The position numbers and the translations under genes were made by a program. DNA of 64,000 nucleotides, taken from NCBI RefSeq assembly GCF_001707755.1, contig NZ_MBDL01000008.1, positions 487,618 through 551,617 on the forward strand, written 5' to 3'. Source of the stretch: Acinetobacter celticus. GTDB taxonomy: Bacteria > Pseudomonadota > Gammaproteobacteria > Pseudomonadales > Moraxellaceae. Below, piece by piece: positions 10,407 to 17,893 of the stretch; positions within the stretch are counted from its first letter, which is position 1, and each line of letters begins with the position of its first letter. The notes beneath the pieces were generated by a model. That model worked only from the letters and a program-made list of their open reading frames with translations. It was not told the DNA's origin and did no database searches.

Positions 10407-10436
10407 TAATTATGCTGAATAATTACACAATTGCAA
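10407..10436 (-). promoter_or_regulatory. Candidate sigma70 promoter of the exported-protein operon
   Basis: On the minus strand, TTGCAA (10436-10431) and TAATTA (10412-10407) are separated by 18 bases, about 120 bases upstream of the first gene and downstream of the dcd terminator. The match is moderate. TTGGCA/TGCCAA arms (10343-10348 and 10387-10392) in the leader might be a regulator site. Confidence 0.35.
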
Positions 10437-10481
10437 AATAATCCAGCCGAAACCTTCCTATTTCCGATGAATGAATTGCAT

Positions 10482-10512
10482 AAAAAAAGCAGACTAAATT
10501 GTCTGCTTTTTT
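10482..10512 (-). terminator. Terminator of dcd
   Basis: A 12-bp stem, AAAAAAGCAGAC / GTCTGCTTTTTT with a 6-base loop, lies 15 bases past the dcd stop codon. Confidence 0.88.
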
Positions 10513-10526
10513 GTCAACTTTAAAAA

Positions 10527-11096
10527 TTAAGCTTTAGGTAAAGTGACGCCCGTCTGACCTTGGTATTTACCACCACGGTCTTTATAAGAAGTTTCACAGA
10601 CTTCATCAGACTCAAAAAATAGCATTTGAGCAACACCTTCACCTGCATAAATACGTGCTGGTAAGTTGGTGGTATTTGAGAATTCTAATGTAACGTGACC
10701 TTCCCATTCAGGTTCAAGTGGAGTGACGTTCACAATAATACCGCAACGTGCATACGTCGATTTACCTAAGCAAATGGTCAATACATTTCGTGGAATACGG
10801 AAATATTCAACCGTGCGTGCCAAGGCAAAAGAATTGGGCGGAATAATACACACATCGGCTTCAATATCAATAAAGCTTTTATCGTCAAAGTTCTTCGGAT
10901 CAACAATTACAGAATGAACATTGGTGAACACTTTGAACTCACGGGCGCAACGCACATCATAACCATAGCTAGATACGCCATAAGAAATGAGCTTTTCGCC
11001 ATTTTCATCATAACGGACTTGATTTTCTGCATACGGTTCAATCATGCCGTGATTTTCGCTCATTTCGCGAATCCAACGATCAGACTTAATAGCCAT
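10527..11096 (-). CDS. dcd: dCTP deaminase
   Basis: The enzyme deaminates dCTP to dUTP, the main source of dTMP precursor in proteobacteria. The 189-residue length fits the trimeric bacterial Dcd. Family landmarks are [13 protein letters not shown] near residues 37-50, [17 protein letters not shown] near 105-120, [10 protein letters not shown] near 130, the catalytic [17 protein letters not shown] region near 145-160 and [14 protein letters not shown] near 170. The start ATG has an AAAGAAAA-type upstream sequence. The neighbouring mrp and LysE genes point the same way but are separated by long gaps and terminators. Confidence 0.98.
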   Translation of the reverse strand: MAIKSDRWIREMSENHGMIEPYAENQVRYDENGEKLISYGVSSYGYDVRCAREFKVFTNVHSVIVDPKNFDDKSFIDIEADVCIIPPNSFALARTVEYFRIPRNVLTICLGKSTYARCGIIVNVTPLEPEWEGHVTLEFSNTTNLPARIYAGEGVAQMLFFESDEVCETSYKDRGGKYQGQTGVTLPKA

Positions 11097-11235
11097 CTAT
11101 TTTCTTTCCAAAAACTTAAATCAATTATTGCGTGGTACTTTAACTGAAATTGGCCCCAATGAAAATAACACGAAGGCCGAGAGGACAGATTTGTCTTTTA
11201 CTTCGCAGAATGCGTGTACCCAAAAAATACGTTAT

Positions 11236-11829
11236 TTAAAGCGTTAACAAGGCTGAATAACTTAGGGGGATAGAAAAACACATCAACACTAAAGATGCCG
11301 TTTTTTGCATATTCGATTGATTTAACCAGCTAATTTTATTCGCGCTCAGAATAGAACCAACGAATGTCCATAAAAATGCAATCGGGATAATTAATACTAA
11401 AAAGACCAACATATGAGCAACATAGTAGCTTAAATCTACCCATGCAATTGCAGGAAAAATCGCTGATGCAAAGAGTAAAGCCTTAGGATTTAGCAAAGTT
11501 GCCGTAAAAAGCGTCATCGCACCAATTGTAGGTTGATTATAGTCTTGCGAAACATTCGCTGTTTTCCATAAACGGATGGCCAAAAACACAATATAAGTTG
11601 CGCTGAATAATTTCAGAATTGTAGGCAATAATGGAAAATGTGTAGATATCTTTCCAATTAATACCCCCCAAAGGGTAATAGAAATAAGATAACCAAATGC
11701 TTCAGCAGGAATTAAACGAAAGGATTTACGCACTCCTACTTGTATTCCTGATGATGCCAGCAAGGTATTGGTTGGCCCAGGGGTCAATAAAATAGAGACC
11801 ACTAAACCAATGAAAAGCATTGAAATCAT
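11236..11829 (-). CDS. LysE/RhtB-family amino-acid exporter
   Basis: The 197-residue protein has about six hydrophobic helices. The family signature after helix 1 reads LTPGPTNTLLASSG (about residues 16-29), and LLNPKALLF lies near residue 112. Members export amino acids or their analogues across the inner membrane. It is slightly shorter than the usual 200-210 residues but looks complete. The substrate is not predictable. No regulator lies beside it; the long AT-rich region upstream presumably holds its promoter. Confidence 0.85.
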   Translation of the reverse strand: MISMLFIGLVVSILLTPGPTNTLLASSGIQVGVRKSFRLIPAEAFGYLISITLWGVLIGKISTHFPLLPTILKLFSATYIVFLAIRLWKTANVSQDYNQPTIGAMTLFTATLLNPKALLFASAIFPAIAWVDLSYYVAHMLVFLVLIIPIAFLWTFVGSILSANKISWLNQSNMQKTASLVLMCFSIPLSYSALLTL

Positions 11830-12181
11830 ACCTAAAACTCGCTTTAGATTGAGCGCAGATTAAATCAGTTCAAGCCAGTTCGCAAAAAAATATTTGTAAG
11901 GCAATATATGAAATTTAGATATAAATTATTTTATTAATTTAAATCATATATTTAAATTAAAATAAGATGCTTTACTGTTTGGTCACAAATGATTATTTAT
12001 TTGGCATTTTGCTTATTTTTTGCGTAATTGTTCTAATTTAGCCATCATAACCCAGTTCATTTTGAAGTAAATTGGAACTTCAAAGCATCACTAAATAAAT
12101 CTGTATTCTAATCCAAGACTTTGAGATGTCTACATGTGGTACAAATCCACATTCCGTCTGCTTGTGTTTAAATATCCCCTC
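11830..12181. other. AT-rich intergenic region upstream of the LysE gene
   Basis: No coding frame with a credible start was seen on either strand. Base composition is very AT-rich around 11930-11970. It probably holds the LysE-family gene promoter on the minus strand. Confidence 0.5.
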
Positions 12182-12213
12182 AAAAAACACCCAACTCATA
12201 ATGAGCTGAGTGT
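12182..12213 (-). terminator. Terminator of mrp/apbC
   Basis: On the minus strand, ACACTCAGCTCAT pairs imperfectly with ATGAGTTGGGTGT and is followed by six Ts. It lies 28 bases downstream of the mrp stop codon. Confidence 0.8.
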
Positions 12214-12240
12214 CTTGGCGTTTAACAAAACCTTTCGCTA

Positions 12241-13512
12241 TTAGAAAATACGGCTTTGGTCTTTTTCTACTTTAGTCAGTTTATCTGCAATTTTTTGTGC
12301 AATAGCCAAATAGCTTTCGGCCGCATCATCACCTGCAATTACGGAAGGTTTTCCTGCATCGGCATTTTCACGAATTTTCACGTTCAGCGGTAAACGCCCC
12401 AATAATGGAATTTGATATTGTTCAGCCAGTTTATCGCCTCCGCCTGTACCAAATATTTGCTCTTCATAACCGCAATTTGAACAGATATGCGTCGACATAT
12501 TTTCAATCACACCCATAACTGGAATATTCACACGATTAAACAATTCAATTCCTTTGGTAGCGTCCAATAAAGCTACATTTTGTGGTGTTGTCACAATCAC
12601 GGCGCCGGTCACTGGAATACGCTGTGCCAAAGTCAGTTGAATATCCCCTGTACCCGGTGGCATATCAATCATCAAAACATCTAAATCTGGCCAAAGGGTT
12701 TGATTAAACAGTTGCATCAGTGCTCCTGTTGCTTTCGGACCACGCCAAGCCACAGGTGTATTATTATCCCCAGTTAAATGACCAATTGATAACACTGCCA
12801 AACCATAAGCATCAATAGGAATAAATTGTTCTGCCTCAATCATCGGCGTGCGGCCTGCATTACCCAACATCGTTGGAATACTTGGGCCATAAATATCAGC
12901 GTCAAGCACACCCACTTTTAAACTCAGTTGCTGTAAAGCCAAAGCAAGGTTAACGGTTGTGGTCGATTTGCCCACGCCTCCTTTGCCTGATGAAACTAAA
13001 ATCACATTTTGAATACGAGGATGTTTAGGCACATCACGTTGCTGTGGCGCAACTTTCTGAATAGGTGGATTATTGGGATCAGGTTCTTGGGTTGGTTGTA
13101 CTGGAGCTGTTCCAGAGGCATCGACAACAGGTGGTAAATTGCTTTTTGGTGCTTCTATTTCAGCTTTTGGCTGACTAGAACAGCTTTCGCCTTCTGCATG
13201 ATTATGACCACAACCACCCGTTGTCTGCCCTGTTTTTTGCTGAATGACATGCATATTCAATTCAGTAATCCCGCATTTTTCTAGCGCATCGGCTAAATCA
13301 TCGTGAATTTGCTGTAAATCGTCGGCTTCTGAAGGATGGGTATTGATGGTAATTTGTAACACTTGTCCTTGCACATTGATCTGTGTAATCCGATCTTTCA
13401 ATGCATTTTCCGAGTGCGGTAAAATATAATTTTGAAGCACCTTTTGGACTTCCTCTTCTTTCACCTCTTGAGAGGGTGAAAAGACAGATTTAAGCGAAGA
13501 AAGCCACGACAT
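12241..13512 (-). CDS. apbC: Mrp/ApbC-type iron-sulfur cluster carrier ATPase
   Basis: This P-loop ATPase binds and transfers Fe-S clusters. The N-terminal about 95 residues form a MIP18-like domain. A linker with a Cys/His-rich patch (GGCGHNHAEGESC) and a Pro-rich stretch follows. The deviant Walker A SSGKGGVGKST is at about residues 174-184, MIDMPPGTGD is the Walker B/switch region, and the cluster-bridging CxxC is seen in HICSNCGYEE. I chose ATG 13512 (423 residues) because GGAG sits 8 bases upstream; the open frame extends 18 codons further without support. It is useful for maturing Fe-S enzymes such as the Nuo complex at 40-55 kb. Confidence 0.95.
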   Translation of the reverse strand: MSWLSSLKSVFSPSQEVKEEEVQKVLQNYILPHSENALKDRITQINVQGQVLQITINTHPSEADDLQQIHDDLADALEKCGITELNMHVIQQKTGQTTGGCGHNHAEGESCSSQPKAEIEAPKSNLPPVVDASGTAPVQPTQEPDPNNPPIQKVAPQQRDVPKHPRIQNVILVSSGKGGVGKSTTTVNLALALQQLSLKVGVLDADIYGPSIPTMLGNAGRTPMIEAEQFIPIDAYGLAVLSIGHLTGDNNTPVAWRGPKATGALMQLFNQTLWPDLDVLMIDMPPGTGDIQLTLAQRIPVTGAVIVTTPQNVALLDATKGIELFNRVNIPVMGVIENMSTHICSNCGYEEQIFGTGGGDKLAEQYQIPLLGRLPLNVKIRENADAGKPSVIAGDDAAESYLAIAQKIADKLTKVEKDQSRIF

Positions 13513-13611
13513 AAAGTTACTCCAAAAAAGCAGATATACAGCAAATTGTGCATAGTTTAACGGCAAATACAGCGAAGGTTAAGCACTACAACGGATAAGA
13601 TACCTGTAAAA

Positions 13612-13646
13612 TGTGTAAAACCAAGTAAATGACTTGGTTTTACACA
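13612..13646. repeat. Perfect 15-bp inverted repeat
   Basis: TGTGTAAAACCAAGT (13612-13626) and ACTTGGTTTTACACA (13632-13646) are exact inverted copies around a 5-base AAATG loop, 100 bases upstream of the mrp start. It may be a weak bidirectional terminator or an operator; no gene ends beside it. Confidence 0.75.
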
Positions 13647-13870
13647 ATGAACATAGATACATTTCTGCAATATAAATATGCTGTGTACTTGATATACCTT
13701 TGCAAGGTTTTAGGTTTTAAGTGGTATAAACTTACTTTAATTTCATATTTAACAAATAGATATATGAAAAATATGGTGATTTCATACGCTAAAATCTGCT
13801 GTTTTCTAACTATTTACCTAACTTTGTGACACAGTACAAATAAATCTTTAAAAATAGGGCTTAATGTGGA

Positions 13871-13876
13871 TATAAT
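13871..13876 (+). promoter_or_regulatory. Candidate -10 box for the 99-residue exported protein gene
   Basis: TATAAT lies 63 bases upstream of the start codon at 13939. The -35 region is AT-rich and not convincing. Confidence 0.4.
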
Positions 13877-13938
13877 CCATTATTGATTACTTTATAGTCA
13901 AATTTCCCAAAAGTACTTATCACTAGGGGAGTTTCAAG

Positions 13939-14238
13939 ATGAAAAAAATTGGATTGATTCTATTGTTGGCCTCTGCGGGTTTCGCCCATAGTGCGACCAG
14001 TACCAACACCATTCAAACTGCTGAACGACAAGCCATCACTATTGGTGATACAGTCGAAGAAATGCAAATTCGCATCAAGGCATCTCCTATTACGGTGAAA
14101 TCTTATCCCTTGGTACAAGATAAAGGAGAAGATGTTTTAGCGATTGATTACACCTATGAAATTGAAAATATGCGCTATATCATTACTGTCGTGAATCAAC
14201 ATGTTAAAAACATTCAAACTGAAAATTTAAATAAATAA
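13939..14238 (+). CDS. Small exported (periplasmic) protein of unknown function
   Basis: The 99-residue product has a typical signal peptide (KKIGLILLLASAGFAHSA) with cleavage after about residue 19. The mature domain of about 80 residues is mixed alpha/beta (ITIGDTVEEMQIRIKASP, then LAIDYTYEIENMRYIITVV) and has no cysteines. The start is supported by a strong AGGGGAG box 8 bases upstream. It is single, between a candidate promoter and a bidirectional terminator, on the edge of the accessory block. I do not recognise a family. The loop of the small-RNA candidate at 16541-16626 is complementary to its ribosome-binding site over 10 bases. Confidence 0.8.
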   Translation: MKKIGLILLLASAGFAHSATSTNTIQTAERQAITIGDTVEEMQIRIKASPITVKSYPLVQDKGEDVLAIDYTYEIENMRYIITVVNQHVKNIQTENLNK

Positions 14239-14307
14239 TTCAGCATCATTACTCAATCCACTTATCGTTTTTTCTTTAAGTCTTATCTTATTGCAATCGC
14301 GCAATAA

Positions 14308-14338
14308 AAAAGCCACCGCTTTATCCGCAGTGGCTTTT
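14308..14338. terminator. Bidirectional terminator between convergent genes
   Basis: AAAAGCCAC (14308-14316) pairs with GTGGCTTTT (14330-14338) around a 13-base loop. It lies between the plus-strand gene ending at 14238 and the minus-strand gene ending at 14352. Confidence 0.8.
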
Positions 14339-14351
14339 ACGTTAAGCGAGT

Positions 14352-14813
14352 TTAAGCCTGATCATCTTTTTTGAATTTACTCAATGTTTCTGTGGCCTTT
14401 TTCTTTAATTCATCGAACTTTTCAGTTGCCTGTACTTTAAGTTCACCCAATTTATCGGTGGCTTCTTTTTTCAGTTCGTTGGCTTTTAACTTGGCCTCAT
14501 CAATTTTATGACTGGCTTCTTCTTTCAAATGATCCAGTTTCTCTTGGGCTGTTTCTTTAGCCGTCTCTACTTTGGTTTTTAAATCATTCACTTTTTCGTT
14601 CAAACCTGCTTGAGCTTCATCTTTCTGAACATCGGCATCCTGCTTGAGATCATCTAATGTTGTCTCTGCCTCAAGTTTGGCTTCTTTAGCTGAATGCTTT
14701 AAATCATCCAGTACTTCTTCGCCTTTTAACTGTGCTTCTTTAACAGTCTGTTTGAAGTCATCGCCCAGTTCAGTTGCTTTATTTTTCAATTCATCAAGTT
14801 GATTATCGCTCAT
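14352..14813 (-). CDS. Lys/Glu/Ala-rich coiled-coil protein, LEA/apolipoprotein-like repeats
   Basis: The 153-residue protein is almost entirely amphipathic helix built of degenerate 11-residue units (forms such as KEAKLEAETTLDDLK and KLGELKVQATEKFDELK). It has no signal peptide, cysteine, tryptophan or tyrosine. Such composition is known from LEA-type and hydrophilin stress proteins, which are often disordered in water and fold on drying or on membranes. A GAGGATAGATC ribosome-binding region precedes the ATG. It is monocistronic. A desiccation or membrane-protection role is inference only; a cytoplasmic apolipoprotein-like scaffold is the alternative. Confidence 0.85.
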   Translation of the reverse strand: MSDNQLDELKNKATELGDDFKQTVKEAQLKGEEVLDDLKHSAKEAKLEAETTLDDLKQDADVQKDEAQAGLNEKVNDLKTKVETAKETAQEKLDHLKEEASHKIDEAKLKANELKKEATDKLGELKVQATEKFDELKKKATETLSKFKKDDQA

Positions 14814-14958
14814 GATCTATCCTCTTTCCTGTTATAAATTGTCTAACAATAGGTATAACATTAAAGAGGATAAAAAATGCCCTTAGCATCATTTCGACAC
14901 ACTTTATGACAAACAGAAATAAAAGTCATAATTGCCAGAAGAGCCAAAGATACGCGTA

Positions 14959-15759
14959 TTATTTTTTCACGGTCGTAATGAAGCTAATCATGGCAAAGAG
15001 CCAAATAAAGAGTACAAAACTACGTTCTCGGCTGAAGTGTCCAAGGTCTGAGCCATGCACAATATTATGGCGAGTTGCCGTCACAGATGAACTGTTGTCC
15101 ATTTTTAGGGCTTGTAGTTCCATGAAATAAGGATTGATATCTGTAGCCACTTTGACTTTATGCCATAGGCCTTTCACTTCATGGCCTTTTAGACCTGGGA
15201 CAATTTTATAGACATCAATATATTTGGTTTGATTCAGTTTCAAATAACCACGTTCTGCCAATGCCTCGGTCAAAATACCTTCAACTTGTCCATACAGTAC
15301 TGTCACACAACCTGCATAACATTCTTGCTGATACATCTTTAAGCATTGCTCAATCACTTGACGATGTTGCGCTAAATTCTCGCCAATCTGTAAAGCATCT
15401 ACAGCGGTTAGCAATTCATTTTGGAAATAGTCTTTTTCAATTAAATCGAGCAAAGCGAAATCAGCCAGTTCGGTTTCTTTTTCAGAGGCCATTTTCCAAA
15501 AATACAGCAAATTTAATGCATCATTGGCAATGGGTACATCACTTTCAAATTCAATTTGGTCTGCCAATAGGTCAAAATAAGGCTCTTGTGTAGCCAACTG
15601 TCTTAATTTACTTACAAACTGAGCATGTGAAGCTGAGCCCATGCTTGTTAAATACTGCTCTGCTTGTTTTAAAATTTGATTGCCAAGTTGTTTGGTACTA
15701 TTTGCATGTTGTGGAATGCGGGTCACGGGCTGGTCGAAATCAAAATCATCATCGATCAT
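14959..15759 (-). CDS. HEPN-like domain protein of unknown function (Rx4H motif)
   Basis: The 266-residue protein has an acidic N-terminus and is mainly helical. Residues 145-170 (CYAGCVTVLYGQVEGILTEA) and the later motif R230-HNIV-H235 in TATRHNIVHGSD match the two-helix layout and R-x4-H signature of HEPN-fold proteins, many of which are RNases in defence or toxin-antitoxin systems. A hydrophobic C-terminal helix (about 247-262) could anchor it to the membrane. No nucleotidyltransferase partner gene is beside it. It may also be a non-catalytic HEPN-like protein. It lies in the accessory block between mrp and metG. Confidence 0.8.
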   Translation of the reverse strand: MIDDDFDFDQPVTRIPQHANSTKQLGNQILKQAEQYLTSMGSASHAQFVSKLRQLATQEPYFDLLADQIEFESDVPIANDALNLLYFWKMASEKETELADFALLDLIEKDYFQNELLTAVDALQIGENLAQHRQVIEQCLKMYQQECYAGCVTVLYGQVEGILTEALAERGYLKLNQTKYIDVYKIVPGLKGHEVKGLWHKVKVATDINPYFMELQALKMDNSSSVTATRHNIVHGSDLGHFSRERSFVLFIWLFAMISFITTVKK

Positions 15760-15917
15760 GGACGGTTTACTCTTAAAACTGGCTGAATCTAGACATTATC
15801 GCTGTTATTGACTAGCGAATATAGGGACAAGTTCGTCTTAACGAGGTTTAATCTACGCAATACGGCTTCAAATTTAATTTATATCATACACACTGAATAA
15901 TAAATTTTCCGTTTCAC

Positions 15918-16124
15918 TTATTGCCCAATAACCATGAGCAAGTTGATTGTGATCCAAAGCACTTTAAATGCAGTGGCCATGCACGCTTGCTCCACTGTCT
16001 TAATATATTTTTCTGAACCATAGACTATAAAATTCATCCAAAATACAAAATAATTCGGTAATAGTATCCATAGAAAGCCTTGTATTTTAAAGTTTTGTCT
16101 AGAAAACCAATATGTTAAAACCAT
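15918..16124 (-). CDS. Possible small two-helix membrane protein
   Basis: The frame encodes 68 residues with two hydrophobic stretches (FLWILLPNYFVFWMNFIVYG and an Ala/Ile/Leu-rich C-terminal segment). Its composition resembles a real membrane protein. No good ribosome-binding site precedes the ATG, so it may be the 3' remnant of a longer gene or not translated. Family unknown. Confidence 0.4.
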   Translation of the reverse strand: MVLTYWFSRQNFKIQGFLWILLPNYFVFWMNFIVYGSEKYIKTVEQACMATAFKVLWITINLLMVIGQ

Positions 16125-16329
16125 AAGGCTTTTTTCTATTCTTTTTTAGGTCTAGCTCAGATTGTTTTATTACGTTGTTTTAAGTGATATTCATCTGCTT
16201 TGGATAGTTGAATCAATCCATAAATGACTGCTTTGACACCCCCTTTTCATCAGGGAAAAGAAAGCATGCAGTGCACATTGATATTTGCTCATGAGATAAA
16301 CCATGTGCTACTAACAAGGTAAGATCTAA

Positions 16330-16542
16330 AGAGATGACTGTAATTGTGTTTCAAGCAAAAGAAAAGGCTTTGAAATTATTAAAATACGAGCATTTATACC
16401 AAATGGCGATGAACACGATTTCCGAAATATTCAATTGAGAGGAGCACATTCTCAAACGTTTGTTACTGTATTTCAGAAACTCCCAATAGGTTGCTTCAAC
16501 TTTCTGAAAAAGTCATCAATCATGCAAAATAAATATGTATGA
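16330..16542 (+). pseudogene. Protein-like reading frame without a start codon, probable gene remnant
   Basis: After a TAA at 16327-16329 the frame stays open for 70 codons to TGA at 16540. It encodes protein-like sequence (KGFEIIKIRAFIPNGDEHDF, then NIQLRGAHSQTFVTVFQKL) but has no start codon until near the end. It directly abuts the small-RNA candidate. I read it as the tail of a decayed, possibly phage-related gene; the family was not recognised. Confidence 0.3.
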
Positions 16543-16626
16543 GCCATATATGGCTCAAGGAACATAGTGGCTGAAGGCATAGATGCTGGTGTAACTCCCC
16601 TAATAGCTTTCAGCCACCTTTTTTTA
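16541..16626 (+). ncRNA. Structured small-RNA candidate, C4-like antisense RNA
   Basis: Two hairpins lie in tandem. The first is the perfect palindrome GAGCCA-TATA-TGGCTC (16541-16556). The second is a long hairpin with arms GTGGCTGAA (16567-16575) and TTCAGCCAC (16609-16617), followed by CC and seven Ts. The large loop carries AACTCCCCTAA, an anti-Shine-Dalgarno-like sequence. This layout recalls phage P1-type C4 antisense RNAs, and C4-like RNAs are reported to be numerous in Acinetobacter. No phage antirepressor gene lies next to it. The identity is inferred from form, not from a search. Confidence 0.55.
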
Positions 16627-16693
16627 AGTCAATTCCTTATCCGCGATTCGGGTTAAATTTATATTTTTAAGTTCAAATGACCTATCTATTAAA

Positions 16694-17152
16694 TTACTTT
16701 TCAAAATCTTCTGGTTTTAACTTATACTTTCTAAATAAAATCTCACGAACATTGTCACTTATATCTTCATCATGTTTAATAATTAAATAAATATCTTTAT
16801 TCGTTAATGGAAGAGTCTTTAAAATTCGTGGTAAATCTGTAGATCTAATAGCCGAAACTTCACTCGGTTGTTTTAATATTTCAGGATTTTGTTCTGTAAA
16901 TTTCAAATCAAGCCCCTGTAAATTAAAATAAATTTTAACTCTTCTATTTAAAGAATCACTGTCATCATAAAGAACTGTACCTTCTGGTAATATCGCATAC
17001 TCTGAATAGTTTCCAAAATTAGAAGTTATTTTTAAAGGTCTCTCTAAAACATGAATTTTAGGCATTTTCGTAGTTTTCCATAAATAAATATTTAAAATTA
17101 ATTGAACTAAAAAAAATATAATTAACACACCTATCACAATATTTTTTTTCAT
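16694..17152 (-). CDS. Membrane-anchored putative immunity protein of the VgrG-linked effector
   Basis: The product (152 residues from ATG 17152) has one N-terminal transmembrane helix (NIVIGVLIIFFLVQLILNIY). A soluble domain of about 125 residues follows, predicted to face the periplasm. There are no cysteines and no recognised enzyme motif. A GTG at 17161, overlapping the upstream stop codon as TAGTG, is an alternative start. The gene directly follows the effector candidate, the standard arrangement of type VI effector-immunity pairs. A periplasm-facing immunity protein fits an effector that attacks the cell wall. The immunity role rests on position and topology only. Confidence 0.7.
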   Translation of the reverse strand: MKKNIVIGVLIIFFLVQLILNIYLWKTTKMPKIHVLERPLKITSNFGNYSEYAILPEGTVLYDDSDSLNRRVKIYFNLQGLDLKFTEQNPEILKQPSEVSAIRSTDLPRILKTLPLTNKDIYLIIKHDEDISDNVREILFRKYKLKPEDFEK

Positions 17153-17160
17153 AATGGGCA

Positions 17161-17892
17161 CTACTTTTGATGTCGATGAGTATTTCGCATATCAACCTTT
17201 ACATCTGGAGATGCCATTAGATAATCATTCAGATTCTCAGGTAAAAATAAATATTTAGGCATTTCATATTTACTCGCTTTAAAAGCTAGTTTAGCTGAAG
17301 TTGGTAAAACTTTATCGGCATTCACAAATCTAAAACCTGACTTAGTCATGCTTGGAATTGCTTTCTTTGTTGCTTCTAAACTTTGTGTTGTACAATTTGG
17401 AGCTAAAGCAAAATAATCTTGTGCCAAAATATAACTTTTAAAATGCGCTCGTTCTTGATGTGGTTTAGCTGTTTTTATTAAGTCATTGTAAAAATTTAAA
17501 ACTAAACTTGCTTGGCTATCAAAAACTTTATATCCATAAGCATGTGTTATTCTTGATCTTGAGGATGCTAATCCCTGTCTATTTTCATCTTCAATATAAG
17601 CTTGAAAGCTATCCCAGACCCTTAATATGCCTTCTCCACGGGGACTACTCGCTCCCGTTAAAGTAATAAGCCCAAAAGTTTCAGGTTTTGTTTTCCCATA
17701 TCGCCCAAAATCATAAATATAATCTTTGCCTTTTAGTTTGATATAAACAGCCGTATGACCATAGGGAGATTCCGTGTCTCCTTCACCATAAGCACTTCCT
17801 ACCAACAAATGTAATTCCGCCTCAGGTTTTAGAGGTACTTGTTGAGTTGGTGAATTTGAATTTTTTGTAGTATTACTTGTTGTTGTAGCCAC
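17161..17892 (-). CDS. Putative type VI secretion effector, permuted papain-like (H...C) hydrolase
   Basis: The 243-residue protein has a Thr/Ser/Asn-rich N-terminal linker (residues 2-20). A domain follows with H46 in SPYGHTAVYI, D61 in IYDFGRYGK and C167 in ALAPNCTTQS. The His-before-Cys order and the NCTT motif resemble circularly permuted NlpC/P60 or DUF4105-like peptidases and amidases. I chose GTG 17892 because AAGAAGAGA precedes it by 6 bases. The in-frame TTG at 17913 would overlap the VgrG fragment by 20 bases. The gene begins 1 base after the VgrG fragment and is followed by a membrane-anchored partner. No signal peptide is present, as expected for T6SS cargo. Cell-wall amidase activity is inference. 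Confidence 0.72.
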   Translation of the reverse strand: MATTTSNTTKNSNSPTQQVPLKPEAELHLLVGSAYGEGDTESPYGHTAVYIKLKGKDYIYDFGRYGKTKPETFGLITLTGASSPRGEGILRVWDSFQAYIEDENRQGLASSRSRITHAYGYKVFDSQASLVLNFYNDLIKTAKPHQERAHFKSYILAQDYFALAPNCTTQSLEATKKAIPSMTKSGFRFVNADKVLPTSAKLAFKASKYEMPKYLFLPENLNDYLMASPDVKVDMRNTHRHQK

Positions 17893-17893
17893 A

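Noticed and set aside
13629..13829. 66-residue plus-strand frame
   Set aside because: It starts inside the inverted repeat, has no ribosome-binding site and is AT-rich filler rich in Tyr, Leu and Ile.
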